DNA from: DAISJD01 sp036821645
Lineage (GTDB): Bacteria; Pseudomonadota; Alphaproteobacteria; ATCC43930; CGMCC-115725
Length of the DNA stretch: 17,995 nt
Assembly: GCA_036821645.1 (NCBI GenBank)
Contig: DAISJD010000056.1
Span: 1 to 17,995, forward strand
Direction of reading: 5' to 3'
Each line of letters starts with the position of its first letter. The first letter of the stretch is position 1. A program made the position numbers and the translations under genes. Below are positions 7,769-15,921 of this stretch, in pieces. A model generated the notes under the pieces. That model did not search any database. It was not told where the DNA came from and worked only from the letters and a program-made list of their open reading frames with translations.

Positions 7769-8116
7769 ATGTCGCATCGCCCGACACAAGACACGGCAAG
7801 ACCCGACAGCCCGGATTCCAGCGGTGCCGCGTCTCTGGCCGTTGCCCTTTCCGTCGATCCGATCGATCCGGCGATCCCCACGATCGTCGCATCGGGTCAG
7901 GGGGCGGTTGCGCGCGAAATCGTCGACCTTGCCTTTGCCAATGGTATCCATGTGCGCCAGGATCAAGATCTGGTTGAAATCCTGTCGACCTTGAAGGTGG
8001 GGGATACCATCCCCGTCGTCTCTTTCGTCGCCGTTGCCGAAATCCTCGCGCACATTTATCGGTGGGACGTGCAAGATCGCCCGCCGTCCCCTCCTGCACC
8101 ATCGGTAGTTCCATGA
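7769..8116 (+). CDS. Stand-alone FlhB C-terminal-like protein (export switch homologue)
   Basis: A 115-residue cytoplasmic protein resembling only the C-terminal domain of FlhB, as do the small FlhX/YlqH-type proteins. Residues 22-91 carry the family pattern: SLAVALSVDP, then PTIVASGQGAVAREIVDLAF, GIHVRQDQDLVEILSTLKVGDTIP, and the closing VAVAEILAHIYRWD. The NPTH autocleavage site of true FlhB is not present (the equivalent stretch reads PIDPAIPT), so no self-cleavage is expected. There are no membrane helices. The termini are proline-rich and probably disordered. The start is the ATG at 7769, served by AAGGTGG six bases before it; a GTG at 7760 is in frame but lies within that ribosome-binding site. 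It opens a four-gene operon with fliO and fliP. A role in substrate-specificity switching of export is inferred from homology. Confidence 0.85.
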   Translation: MSHRPTQDTARPDSPDSSGAASLAVALSVDPIDPAIPTIVASGQGAVAREIVDLAFANGIHVRQDQDLVEILSTLKVGDTIPVVSFVAVAEILAHIYRWDVQDRPPSPPAPSVVP

Positions 8117-8460
8117 CCGTCATATCGCTCGATAGCCTGATCATCGATACGGAAACACAACTCGGCAGTGCCATCGATGCAGTGATCGGCGGCGATATGG
8201 TGGATCTTACCAATCTCGCACCACAACTTGAACGCTTGTGCGAAATGGCCATCCTTGAAAAGGCGCGCAATGCGGCCGAACGCTTGGCCCGCCTCATTGC
8301 CCAGCTCGACGCGCTCGAACGGTTGTTGCGCGAACGGATCGCCGCGACTGCAAGCCCGCGACCGGACGCAAAACGGGCGACCCAACTCTATCGCAGCAAC
8401 ACGCCGTCACCCGACGCCGACCGCGCTCCCCCCATCGGTCAGGAACAAGACGCATTATGA
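8113..8460 (+). CDS. Small helical protein of the flagellar operon, function unknown
   Basis: A 115-residue protein with no family I can name with confidence. Residues 1-77 are predicted mostly helical with heptad-like hydrophobic spacing (LAPQLERLCEMAILEKARN, AERLARLIAQLDALERLLRERI). The last 38 residues are proline-, arginine- and aspartate-rich and probably disordered. There is no signal peptide or membrane segment. The size, acidic helical body and place between a FlhB-like protein and fliO would fit a small export chaperone of the FlgN/FliT kind, but that is only a guess from context. The ATG at 8113 overlaps the preceding stop (ATGA) and its own stop overlaps fliO (ATGA), so translation is coupled. 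A longer in-frame start at 8062 would lie inside the upstream gene and is not favoured. Confidence 0.72.
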   Translation: MTVISLDSLIIDTETQLGSAIDAVIGGDMVDLTNLAPQLERLCEMAILEKARNAAERLARLIAQLDALERLLRERIAATASPRPDAKRATQLYRSNTPSPDADRAPPIGQEQDAL

Positions 8461-8756
8461 GCGACGGCGATTATGCGATCCGGTTTTTCCTGGCCCTTCT
8501 GCTGGTTTTCGGGCTGTTGGGGCTGATGGCCTTCTGTCTGCGCCGGTTCGGGGCGATCAAAGGGCGGCAAGACACACAGAAACGGCTCGGCATCGTCGAG
8601 ACGGTTTTCCTTGATCCCAAACGGCGCTTGGTCTTGATCAGGCGCGACCAAGTCGAACATCTTCTCCTTATCGGCGGGCCAAGCGACCTCGTCATCGAAA
8701 CGACGATCGCCCCCACCCCTTCCTTTGCCGACCATATCCAGGCGGGCCAGCCATGA
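8457..8756 (+). CDS. fliO: Flagellar biosynthesis protein FliO
   Basis: A 99-residue protein with one transmembrane helix near the N-terminus (about 8-29, FFLALLLVFGLLGLMAFCLRRF). It is followed by the short cytoplasmic beta-rich domain typical of FliO: KRLGIVETVFLDPKRRLVLIRRDQVEHLLLIGG. FliO helps assemble and stabilise the FliP ring and is absent from the finished gate. It lies immediately before fliP, with ATGA overlaps on both sides. Its identity rests on the family pattern and the position next to fliP. Confidence 0.9.
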   Translation: MSDGDYAIRFFLALLLVFGLLGLMAFCLRRFGAIKGRQDTQKRLGIVETVFLDPKRRLVLIRRDQVEHLLLIGGPSDLVIETTIAPTPSFADHIQAGQP

Positions 8757-9517
8757 AACGCCATGTTCTGACTTCCTGGCCGTCTCGCCTCGTGCTGGCC
8801 GGGTTCCTCTGTTTGCTGCTATTCGTCGGCCCCGCGCTCGCACAAAGTTTTTCCGTCGATTTCGGCGACGTCAATGGCGGTTCGGCCACCGGGCGGATCA
8901 TTCAATTGATCGTGGTCATGACCGTGCTCAGCGTCGTGCCCGGCCTTTTGGTGACGGTGACATCCTTTACCCGCATCATCATCGTGCTCAGTTTTCTGCG
9001 CACGGCCATGGGGGTACAGGGCTCGCCCCCCAATACCGTCTTACTCAGTCTTGCCTTATTTTTGAGCGCCTTCGTGATGCAGCCGACCCTAGAAAAGGCC
9101 TATCATGATGGGGTCGAACCGCTCATCGCGGAAAAAATCAATGAAACCGAGGCGTTTCAGCGTACGGTGGCCCCGTTTCATCGATTCATGGTCCTGCATG
9201 TCCGTGATCAGGATTTGCGGCTTTTCATGAATCTGGGCAAAATCGATGCGGTGGCAAAACCCGAAGACACCCCACTGCGCGCCCTCATTCCCGGATTTAT
9301 GATCAGCGAGTTGCGCCGAGCCTTTGAAATAGGATTTTTGCTGTATCTGCCGTTTCTCGTCATCGATATCGTCGTTGCCTCTCTGATCATGTCCATGGGC
9401 ATGGCCTCCCTGCCGCCCAGCATTATTTCTCTTCCCTTTAAATTGATCTTCTTTGTCTTGATCGACGGTTGGTATCTCGTCTGCGGCGCTTTGGTGCAAA
9501 GTTTCGGTCCCGGATAA
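8753..9517 (+). CDS. fliP: Flagellar export gate protein FliP
   Basis: A 254-residue membrane protein of normal family length. It has a cleavable signal peptide (hydrophobic core 13-25, probable cleavage after VGPALA at residue 30). The conserved stretches PGLLVTVTSFTRIIIVLSFLR, MGVQGSPPNTVLLSLALFL and IPGFMISELRRAFEIGFLLY, then LPFLVIDIVVASLIMSMGM and LPFKLIFFVLIDGWYLV, make the assignment certain. FliP forms the pentamer at the centre of the export gate with FliQ and FliR. It is the last gene of the FlhB-like - unknown - fliO - fliP operon. Its partners fliQ and fliR lie in the divergent operon. Confidence 0.97.
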   Translation: MKRHVLTSWPSRLVLAGFLCLLLFVGPALAQSFSVDFGDVNGGSATGRIIQLIVVMTVLSVVPGLLVTVTSFTRIIIVLSFLRTAMGVQGSPPNTVLLSLALFLSAFVMQPTLEKAYHDGVEPLIAEKINETEAFQRTVAPFHRFMVLHVRDQDLRLFMNLGKIDAVAKPEDTPLRALIPGFMISELRRAFEIGFLLYLPFLVIDIVVASLIMSMGMASLPPSIISLPFKLIFFVLIDGWYLVCGALVQSFGPG

Positions 9518-9550
9518 TCTTCCCCTATCGTTTCTGCGTCCGGTCGCTTA

Positions 9551-9572
9551 AAGTCGCCCGCAACGGGCGCTT
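9551..9572 (+). other. Small hairpin between fliP and the GMC oxidoreductase gene
   Basis: A stem CGCCCG/CGGGCG (9555-9560 and 9564-9569) closes a three-base loop, CAA. It is extended by an AAG/CTT pairing past one bulged base. It lies 34 bases after the fliP stop. No run of T follows on either strand, so it is not a typical intrinsic terminator; it might act as a weak terminator or protect the 3' end of the fliP message. Confidence 0.35.
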
Positions 9573-9613
9573 GCACTGACGGTCCGGATCGCAAAAAAGG
9601 GGGGGGAGGACTT

Positions 9614-11215
9614 ATGGAACGGTTCGACTATGTTATTGTCGGCGGCGGTTCAGCCGGGTGCGTGCTGGCCGGGCGTCTCACGGAAGATCCGAAAATCACC
9701 GTTTGCCTGATCGAAACCGGCGGCCGCGATCAGAGCCAAGTCGTGCAATGCCCCATCGGCACTGTCGCGATGTTGCCGACCAAACTGAATAACTGGGCCT
9801 TCGAAACCATCCCGCAACCCGGCCTGAACGGCAGGCGCGGCTACCAACCGCGCGGCAAAGTTTTGGGCGGATCAAGCTCGATCAATGCCATGATCTATAT
9901 TCGCGGGCATCGGGCCGATTACGATCAATGGGCGGCACTCGGCAATCCCGGATGGTCCTACGCGGATATCTTGCCCTATTTCCGCAAAGCCGAGCGCAAC
10001 GAGCAATTCGTCGATCAGTATCACGGCGGCAATGGGCCGCTCAATGTCGCGGCAAACCGCACCGACAGCCGGTTTCCCGATATTTTTATCAAGGCGGCCC
10101 AAGAACGCGGCTATAAGCGGACCCCCGATTTCAACGGCGAAGACCAAGAGGGGGTCGGCCTCTATCAATTGACCCAGAAAAACGGCGAACGTTTTTCCGC
10201 CGCCAAAGGGTATCTCACCCCCAATCTCGGCCGTCCCAATTTGACGGTTCTGACCAAGGCGCTTGCGACCAAGATCCGCTTCGAAGGCAAACGCGCCGTC
10301 GGGATCGACATCGCCGTCGATGGCACGACCAAGAGCCTGACGGCCACGCGCGAGGTGATTTTATCGGCCGGTGCCTTCGGGTCGCCGCAATTGCTGCAAT
10401 TATCCGGCGTCGGCGATGGGGAGCACTTAAAAAAACTGGGCATTCCAGTCCTGCATCACCTGCCCGGCGTCGGGCAGAACCTGCAAGACCATATTGATTA
10501 CGTGTTTGGCGTCACGTCCAAGGCATCCGACTTGTTCGGGGTCTCGCTGGGTGGCTTACCCGGCCTCGTCAAAGGCTTTATGAACTATCGCAGCAAAGGC
10601 ACCGGCCCCCTGACCAGCAATTTTGCCGAAGCGGGCGGCTTCATCAAAAGCGATCCCTCAGAACCGATCCCGGATCTGCAATGGCACTTCGTCACCGCCA
10701 TCGTCGACGACCATGCCCGTAAATTCCATCTCAGCCACGGCTACAGCCTGCATGTCTGTCTGTTGCGCCCCAAAAGCCGGGGCAGCGTGATGATCAAGAG
10801 CAACAATCCCAAGGATGCCCCGCTCATCGATCCGAATTTCTATGGCGATCGCGATGACGTGGATCGTATGATCAAGGGGTTCAAACTGACCCGCGCCGTC
10901 CTCGACAGCGATGCGTTCAAACCGTTCAAGGTCAAGGAACTTTATACCGCCGACCTCAAGACGGATGCCGAAATCGAACACAGCATCCGGGACAAGTCCG
11001 ACACGGTTTATCACCCGGTCGGCACCTGCAAAATGGGCACGGACGACGATCCGCTGGCCGTGGTCGATGCGACCCTCAAGGTCCGCGGCCTCGACGGATT
11101 GCGGGTCATCGATGCCTCGATCATGCCGACCCTGGTCGGCGGCAACACCAATGCCCCCACCATCATGATCGCGGAACGGGCCGTCGATTTCGTCAAAAGC
11201 GCCCAGCACGGCTAA
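9614..11215 (+). CDS. GMC-family FAD-dependent alcohol/choline dehydrogenase-like oxidoreductase
   Basis: A 533-residue flavoprotein of the glucose-methanol-choline oxidoreductase family. The FAD-binding fold starts at residue 6 (YVIVGGGSAGCVLAG). The first GMC signature spans 80-98 (RGKVLGGSSSINAMIYIRG) and the second 252-267 (AGAFGSPQLLQLSGVG). The catalytic pair is His467 (YHPVGTCKMG) and Asn511 (GGNTNAPT), 44 residues apart as in choline oxidase. There is no signal peptide, so it is probably cytoplasmic or peripheral. It should oxidise a primary alcohol to the aldehyde, but family members use choline, aliphatic alcohols and polyethylene glycols, and the sequence does not settle which. The ATG follows a strong GGAGGA site preceded by a run of eight G. 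It is monocistronic, 96 bases after fliP, and ends in a strong terminator. No betaine-aldehyde dehydrogenase or betI lies beside it, so betA is not assigned. Confidence 0.92.
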   Translation: MERFDYVIVGGGSAGCVLAGRLTEDPKITVCLIETGGRDQSQVVQCPIGTVAMLPTKLNNWAFETIPQPGLNGRRGYQPRGKVLGGSSSINAMIYIRGHRADYDQWAALGNPGWSYADILPYFRKAERNEQFVDQYHGGNGPLNVAANRTDSRFPDIFIKAAQERGYKRTPDFNGEDQEGVGLYQLTQKNGERFSAAKGYLTPNLGRPNLTVLTKALATKIRFEGKRAVGIDIAVDGTTKSLTATREVILSAGAFGSPQLLQLSGVGDGEHLKKLGIPVLHHLPGVGQNLQDHIDYVFGVTSKASDLFGVSLGGLPGLVKGFMNYRSKGTGPLTSNFAEAGGFIKSDPSEPIPDLQWHFVTAIVDDHARKFHLSHGYSLHVCLLRPKSRGSVMIKSNNPKDAPLIDPNFYGDRDDVDRMIKGFKLTRAVLDSDAFKPFKVKELYTADLKTDAEIEHSIRDKSDTVYHPVGTCKMGTDDDPLAVVDATLKVRGLDGLRVIDASIMPTLVGGNTNAPTIMIAERAVDFVKSAQHG

Positions 11216-11244
11216 GCGACGAAAATCCGCGCGAAAGCAAGACG

Positions 11245-11274
11245 GACCGGGCGCACAATCGCCCGGTCTGTTTT
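11245..11274 (+). terminator. Intrinsic terminator after the GMC oxidoreductase gene
   Basis: A perfect nine-base stem GACCGGGCG/CGCCCGGTC (11245-11253 with 11260-11268) closes a six-base loop CACAAT. It is followed by TGTTTTG on the plus strand. It begins 29 bases after the stop of the plus-strand oxidoreductase gene and lies between that gene and the convergent liu operon, which ends at 11320. The T run is better on the plus strand, but the stem could also slow minus-strand transcription. Confidence 0.8.
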
Positions 11275-11319
11275 GCATAAACGCCGTGCATCATTTTGCA
11301 AGGCGATGGCACCGATCCG

Positions 11320-12234
11320 CTATCGGCCAAGTTTACTGAGCAAGGCCCGGCCCGCCCGCGCATTGTTGGGCCGCCCCAACTCAGCACTGATCCAGGCCCC
11401 GGTCTCTGCCACGGCGACGGCATCGACCCCCGTCTCGATCCCGAGGCCCGCCATCAGGAACAGGACATCTTCGGTCGCGACATTGCCGGTGGCACCGACC
11501 GCATAGGGGCAACCGCCCAAGCCCGCAACCGAACTGTCGAACACCGTGATCCCCTCATCGAGACCGGCCAACACATTGGCAACCCCCTGACCATAGGTGT
11601 CGTGGCAATGGAGGGCGATCTGGTGCCGGGGAATGCGGTCCGCCACATGGGCGATGAGACGGCGCACGCCATCTCCGGTGCCGACGCCGATCGTATCGCC
11701 GAGCGACACTTCATAGCATCCGGCCTCCATCAAAGGTGCACTCATCGCCAGGACGCGATCCGGTGCCACAGGACCGTCATAGGGACAGGCAATCACGCAG
11801 GAGACATAGCCCCGCACCTGAAGTCCGGCCGCACGGGCAGCCACGATCACCGGCAGAACCCGTGCCAGACTTTCCGCCGTAGAACAGGCGATATTGCGCT
11901 GACTGAAGCCCTCGGACGCTGCGACGAAAACCGCGACCTCTTCGACGCCGACGGCGAGTGCCGCCTCCAATCCTTTGAGATTGGGCACCAGGGCCGGATA
12001 GGCAATGCCGGGCCTGCGCACCATCGTGCGATAAATCTCGGCTGAATCGGCCATTTGCGGGACCCACCGGGGCGATACGAACGACCCCGCCTCGATCGCA
12101 GGCAAGCCCGCCCTGCCCAAGCGATCGATCAAGTCCAGCTTGATCGCTGAGGCAATCGGGGTCGGTTCGTTCTGCAACCCGTCGCGCGGGCCGACTTCGA
12201 CGAGTTTGACGCGGGCCGGGCGATGCATGCTCAA
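11320..12234 (-). CDS. liuE: Hydroxymethylglutaryl-CoA lyase
   Basis: A 304-residue TIM-barrel lyase of the HMG-CoA lyase family. It cleaves 3-hydroxy-3-methylglutaryl-CoA to acetyl-CoA and acetoacetate, the last step of leucine breakdown. The active site is complete: Arg17 and Asp18 in VEVGPRDGLQNE, His209 and His211 in ALHCHDTYG, Cys242 in the signature SVAGLGGCPYAVGATGN, and Asn251. These residues match the human enzyme (R41, D42, H233, H235, C266, N275) at a constant offset of 24. It is the last gene of the operon. Its ATG (12232-12234) overlaps the stop of the carboxylase alpha-subunit gene as ATGA, so translation is coupled. Confidence 0.96.
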   Translation of the reverse strand: MSMHRPARVKLVEVGPRDGLQNEPTPIASAIKLDLIDRLGRAGLPAIEAGSFVSPRWVPQMADSAEIYRTMVRRPGIAYPALVPNLKGLEAALAVGVEEVAVFVAASEGFSQRNIACSTAESLARVLPVIVAARAAGLQVRGYVSCVIACPYDGPVAPDRVLAMSAPLMEAGCYEVSLGDTIGVGTGDGVRRLIAHVADRIPRHQIALHCHDTYGQGVANVLAGLDEGITVFDSSVAGLGGCPYAVGATGNVATEDVLFLMAGLGIETGVDAVAVAETGAWISAELGRPNNARAGRALLSKLGR

Positions 12235-14231
12235 CCCTCCGCCGCGTCGAAAGTCAACAGTGCGGCCCCGTCATCGACGAGGGTGCCGACCGCATAATGG
12301 AACCGGGTGACGGTGCCATCGGCGGGGGCGCGCAAGGTATGTTCCATCTTCATCGCCTCCATCACGATCAAGGGCTGACCTTTGACGACCTTGGCCCCCG
12401 GTTCGACCAACAGGGCGGTAATGGTGCCCGGCATGGGGGCCGCAACCCCGCCCGCCGCCCCATCTGCGGTTTCCGATGGCAACGGATCGACGATGGTGAC
12501 CCGATGGCTGACCCCGTCGGCAAACAGGGTGACAAGGCCGCCGCGATGGACATAGCCTGCCCGAGTGACCCGCCCGCCGATCCGGGCGTTAAGGCGCCCG
12601 TCGGCGGACAAGGTGCCCGTGGCCTCGATCGGACCGCCCGGACAATGAAACCGATAGCCCTTACCGACATAGGTAAAGGTCAAGAAGAGGTCATCCTCCC
12701 CCTGGCGCAGATGAATCGTCCCCTCGGCCTCTTCGTTCAAGCGCCACCCATCGGTCGCAGCCCACGGGCTATAGGGATCCCCCGACCGGCGTGCGGCAGC
12801 CTCCGCCTCTAGGCGGCGTTCCAACAAGATGCCGAGCCCGACCAAGGCCAAGACCCCATCGGCCATCGGGGCGGGCGGCGCGAAAAGGGTTTCGTGATGC
12901 CGGGCGATGAACCCGGTATCGAGATCGGCCGCCGCAAAGGCCGGATGGGCGGCCAGCGCCGACAGGAACGCGACGTTGGTGGCAAGACCCACGATTTCCG
13001 TTGCCGCAAGGGCTGTGCGCAGGCGGCGAACGGCCCCGGCCCGATCGGTATCCCACACGATCAGTTTCGCGATCATCGGGTCGTAATGCACGCTGATCCG
13101 GTCGCCCGCCCGCACGCCGCTATCCAAACGGATATGGTCATTCGCGTCGGGAAAACGCAGATGGTCCAACACCCCGGTCGCCGGCAGAAAATCCCGGTCA
13201 GGATCTTCGGCATAGACCCGCACCTCGATCGCATGGCCCGAAAGCCGGACCTGATCCTGGGTCAAGGGCAAGGCTTCGCCCGAAGCGACGCGCAATTGCC
13301 ACTCGACCAGATCAAGGCCGGTTATATATTCGGTTACCGGGTGTTCGACCTGAAGGCGCGTATTCATTTCCATGAAATAGAAATGCCCGTCGGGATCGAG
13401 CAGGAACTCGACGGTCCCCGCCCCTTGGTATGCAATCGCCTTGGCCGCCGCGACCGCCGCCGCCCCCATCCGGGCCCGCACGGCAGGGTCCATGCCGGGG
13501 GCCGGGGCCTCTTCCAAGACTTTTTGATGCCGCCGCTGGATCGAACAATCTCGTTCGAACAAAAACAGGGCGTTACCGTGAGAGTCGGCGAAGACCTGAA
13601 TTTCGACATGGCGCGGGCGGGCCAGATATTTTTCGATCAAAACCCGATCGTTGCCGAAGGATGCCGCCGCCTCGCGCTTTGCCCCAGCCAATTGCGCCGC
13701 AAACTCGGCCGGGTCCGTCACGACGCGCATCCCCTTGCCGCCGCCACCCGCCGAGGCCTTGATCAATACCGGATAGCCGATCTCGGCGGCAGCATCGGCC
13801 AGAACCGTCGGTGACTGGTCCGTCCCGTGATAACCGGGTACCAGCGGCACGGACGCCGCCGCCATCAGGGCTTTTGCCTCGCTCTTGCCGCCCATCGCCC
13901 GGATGGCGGCGGGTGGCGGACCGATGAACACGATCCCGGCCACCGCGCAGGCTTCGGCAAAATCGGCATTTTCCGACAGGAACCCATAGCCCGGATGGAT
14001 GGCCTCGGCCCCGGAGGCCCGCGCCACTGCAATGATCGCATCGCCCTTGAGATAGGATTCGCGCGACGCCGCAGGGCCGATCCGATAGGCCTCATCGGCC
14101 AAGGCGACATGGGCGGCCCCGGCATCGGCATCGGAATAAACCGCCACCGTCGCAATGCCGAGCCTGCGCGCCGTGCGGATGACCCGACAGGCGATTTCAC
14201 CCCGGTTCGCGATCAGAATTTTCGAGAACAT
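12231..14231 (-). CDS. liuD: 3-Methylcrotonyl-CoA carboxylase, alpha (biotin-containing) subunit
   Basis: A 666-residue protein with biotin carboxylase, a linker (BT-like) region and a biotinyl carrier domain in one chain. It starts with KILIANRGEIACRVIRTARR. The ATP-grasp glycine loop is GGGGKGM at 162-168, and the carboxylase active site is EMNTRLQVEHPVTE at 288-301. The C-terminal biotin site is VMEAMKMEH, with Lys628 the biotinylated residue. With the beta subunit it carboxylates 3-methylcrotonyl-CoA to 3-methylglutaconyl-CoA using ATP and bicarbonate. The subunit architecture is shared with propionyl-CoA carboxylase, but the partners ivd, beta subunit and HMG-CoA lyase settle it. The ATG at 14229-14231 is preceded by AGGAAG and matches the family start. 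A longer frame to 14297 would run back into the beta-subunit gene. It begins 22 bases after that gene. Confidence 0.95.
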   Translation of the reverse strand: MFSKILIANRGEIACRVIRTARRLGIATVAVYSDADAGAAHVALADEAYRIGPAASRESYLKGDAIIAVARASGAEAIHPGYGFLSENADFAEACAVAGIVFIGPPPAAIRAMGGKSEAKALMAAASVPLVPGYHGTDQSPTVLADAAAEIGYPVLIKASAGGGGKGMRVVTDPAEFAAQLAGAKREAAASFGNDRVLIEKYLARPRHVEIQVFADSHGNALFLFERDCSIQRRHQKVLEEAPAPGMDPAVRARMGAAAVAAAKAIAYQGAGTVEFLLDPDGHFYFMEMNTRLQVEHPVTEYITGLDLVEWQLRVASGEALPLTQDQVRLSGHAIEVRVYAEDPDRDFLPATGVLDHLRFPDANDHIRLDSGVRAGDRISVHYDPMIAKLIVWDTDRAGAVRRLRTALAATEIVGLATNVAFLSALAAHPAFAAADLDTGFIARHHETLFAPPAPMADGVLALVGLGILLERRLEAEAAARRSGDPYSPWAATDGWRLNEEAEGTIHLRQGEDDLFLTFTYVGKGYRFHCPGGPIEATGTLSADGRLNARIGGRVTRAGYVHRGGLVTLFADGVSHRVTIVDPLPSETADGAAGGVAAPMPGTITALLVEPGAKVVKGQPLIVMEAMKMEHTLRAPADGTVTRFHYAVGTLVDDGAALLTFDAAEG

Positions 14232-14253
14232 CAGATTCTTCCTATCCCCGGCC

Positions 14254-15858
14254 TTACATCCGGAAAATGCCAAACGACGTCCGGTCGATCGGCGCATTCA
14301 AGGCCGCGGAGAGGCCGAGCCCCAACACCATCCGTGTATCGGCCGGGTCGATGATGCCGTCATCCCACAGCCGGGCACTGGCATAATAGGGATGGCCTTG
14401 GGTTTCGTATTGCGCCCTGATCGGGGCCTTGAAGGCGGCTTCGTCCTCGCTCGACCAGGATTTGCCCTGCGCCTCCAACCCGTCGCGCCGGACCTGGGCC
14501 AGAACGGCGGCGGCCTGATCGCCGCCCATCACGGAAATCCGGGCATTGGGCCACATCCACATCAGGCGCGGGGAATAGGCCCGACCGCACATGCCGTAAT
14601 TGCCCGCCCCGAAACTGCCGCCGATCACGACCGTGAATTTCGGCACCTTGGCACAGGCAACCGCCGTCACCAGCTTTGCGCCATCCTTGGCAATTCCCCC
14701 AGACTCATATTTGCGCCCCACCATGAACCCAGTGATATTCTGCAAGAAAATCAAGGGAATGCCCCGTTGGGCGCAAAGCTCTACGAAATGTGCGCCTTTG
14801 AGTGCGGATTCGGAAAATAAAATCCCGTTATTGGCGACGATCCCGACCGGATAGCCGAAAATATGGGCAAAGCCGGTGACGAGCGTGGTGCCATAAAGTT
14901 GCTTGAACTCATCGAACACCGACCCATCCACAAGCCGCGCAATCACCTCGCGCACGTCGAACGGTTTGCGCGGGTCGGACGGGATGATGCCGTAGAGGTC
15001 GCTTGCCGGATAGAGCGGGTCTTGCGGCACCCTGATTTCCACGCCGACGGGCTTCGGTCGGTTCAAGCCCCCCACCACCCGGCGCGCGATCGCCAAGGCA
15101 TGGGCATCGTTCTGGGCATAATGGTCGGTGACGCCGGAGGTGCGGCTATGGACATCGGCCCCACCCAGATCTTCTGCCGACACGACTTCGCCGGTTGCAG
15201 CCTTGACCAGGGGTGGGCCACCCAAAAAGATCGTGCCCTGATTGCGCACGATGATCGATTGATCGCTCATGGCCGGCACATAGGCCCCACCGGCGGTACA
15301 ACTGCCCATCACCACGGCGATCTGGGGAATGCCATCCGCCGACATGGTTGCCTGATTGAAGAAAATCCGCCCGAAATGGTCCCGATCCGGGAACACCTCG
15401 TCTTGATTGGGCAAATTCGCCCCCCCCGAATCCACCAAATAGATGCAGGGCAGGCGGTTTTCCTTGGCAATTTCCTGGGCGCGCAGGTGTTTCTTCACGG
15501 TGATCGGGTAATAGGTTCCCCCCTTCACCGTCGCATCGTTGGCGATAATCACGCATTCCCGGCCCGCCACCCGGCCGATCCCGGTGATGATCCCGGCCGC
15601 ATTGATCGTCTCGGCATAGACGCCGTCGGCCGCCAATTGGGAAAATTCCAAAAACGGCGTGCCGGGGTCTAGCAAAGTCGCCACCCGGTCGCGCGGCAAC
15701 AGCTTGCCGCGCGCCAGATGCTTTTGCCGCGCGGCATCCCCGCCGCCCAGCTTGATCGCACTGACCTTCGCCCGCAGATCTGCGACGAGGGCGCGCATCG
15801 CCGCCGCGTTGGCTTCAAAGGTCGGATCTTCACGCACCAAAGACGAGGTCAGAATCAT
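14254..15858 (-). CDS. liuB: 3-Methylcrotonyl-CoA carboxylase, beta (carboxyltransferase) subunit
   Basis: A 534-residue carboxyltransferase with the crotonase-like double fold. The N-half holds the first oxyanion-type loop, MGSCTAGGAYVPAMSD (184-199), and the C-half holds GGSFGAGNYGMCGRAYSPR (413-431). Also diagnostic are VKGGTYYPITVKKHLRAQEI, VDSGGANLPNQDEVFPD and the C-terminal WDDGIIDPADTR. It transfers the carboxyl group from biotin on LiuD to 3-methylcrotonyl-CoA. Length and motifs fit MCC beta better than propionyl-CoA carboxylase beta. I chose the ATG at 15856-15858; a TTG at 15879 would add seven residues. The ribosome-binding site is weak (GAAAG). It lies 63 bases after isovaleryl-CoA dehydrogenase and 22 before the alpha subunit; liuC, often found in such clusters, is absent. 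Confidence 0.96.
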   Translation of the reverse strand: MILTSSLVREDPTFEANAAAMRALVADLRAKVSAIKLGGGDAARQKHLARGKLLPRDRVATLLDPGTPFLEFSQLAADGVYAETINAAGIITGIGRVAGRECVIIANDATVKGGTYYPITVKKHLRAQEIAKENRLPCIYLVDSGGANLPNQDEVFPDRDHFGRIFFNQATMSADGIPQIAVVMGSCTAGGAYVPAMSDQSIIVRNQGTIFLGGPPLVKAATGEVVSAEDLGGADVHSRTSGVTDHYAQNDAHALAIARRVVGGLNRPKPVGVEIRVPQDPLYPASDLYGIIPSDPRKPFDVREVIARLVDGSVFDEFKQLYGTTLVTGFAHIFGYPVGIVANNGILFSESALKGAHFVELCAQRGIPLIFLQNITGFMVGRKYESGGIAKDGAKLVTAVACAKVPKFTVVIGGSFGAGNYGMCGRAYSPRLMWMWPNARISVMGGDQAAAVLAQVRRDGLEAQGKSWSSEDEAAFKAPIRAQYETQGHPYYASARLWDDGIIDPADTRMVLGLGLSAALNAPIDRTSFGIFRM

Positions 15859-15921
15859 GACAGAACTTTCAACAACCAACGAGCGAGAGGCGGACAGGCA
15901 ATCATTGCAGGAAACAGCCGG

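Noticed and set aside
9551..9572. An intrinsic terminator after fliP
   Set aside because: The stem is real, but no T tract follows on either strand, so it is listed only as a hairpin.
9614..11215. Naming the GMC oxidoreductase betA (choline dehydrogenase)
   Set aside because: The family motifs are shared by many alcohol dehydrogenases, and no betB, betI or choline transporter gene is beside it.
11296..12045. A 249-residue open frame on the plus strand
   Set aside because: It is antisense to HMG-CoA lyase, which has a full active site; no domain is recognisable in the plus frame.
12894..13814. A 306-residue open frame on the plus strand
   Set aside because: It lies antisense to the carboxylase alpha-subunit gene, has no family motif, and is the expected by-product of a high-G+C coding strand.
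14863..15672. A 269-residue open frame on the plus strand
   Set aside because: It is antisense to the carboxylase beta subunit, whose motifs are unmistakable; the composition (many His, Arg, Gly, Asp) is typical of a shadow frame.
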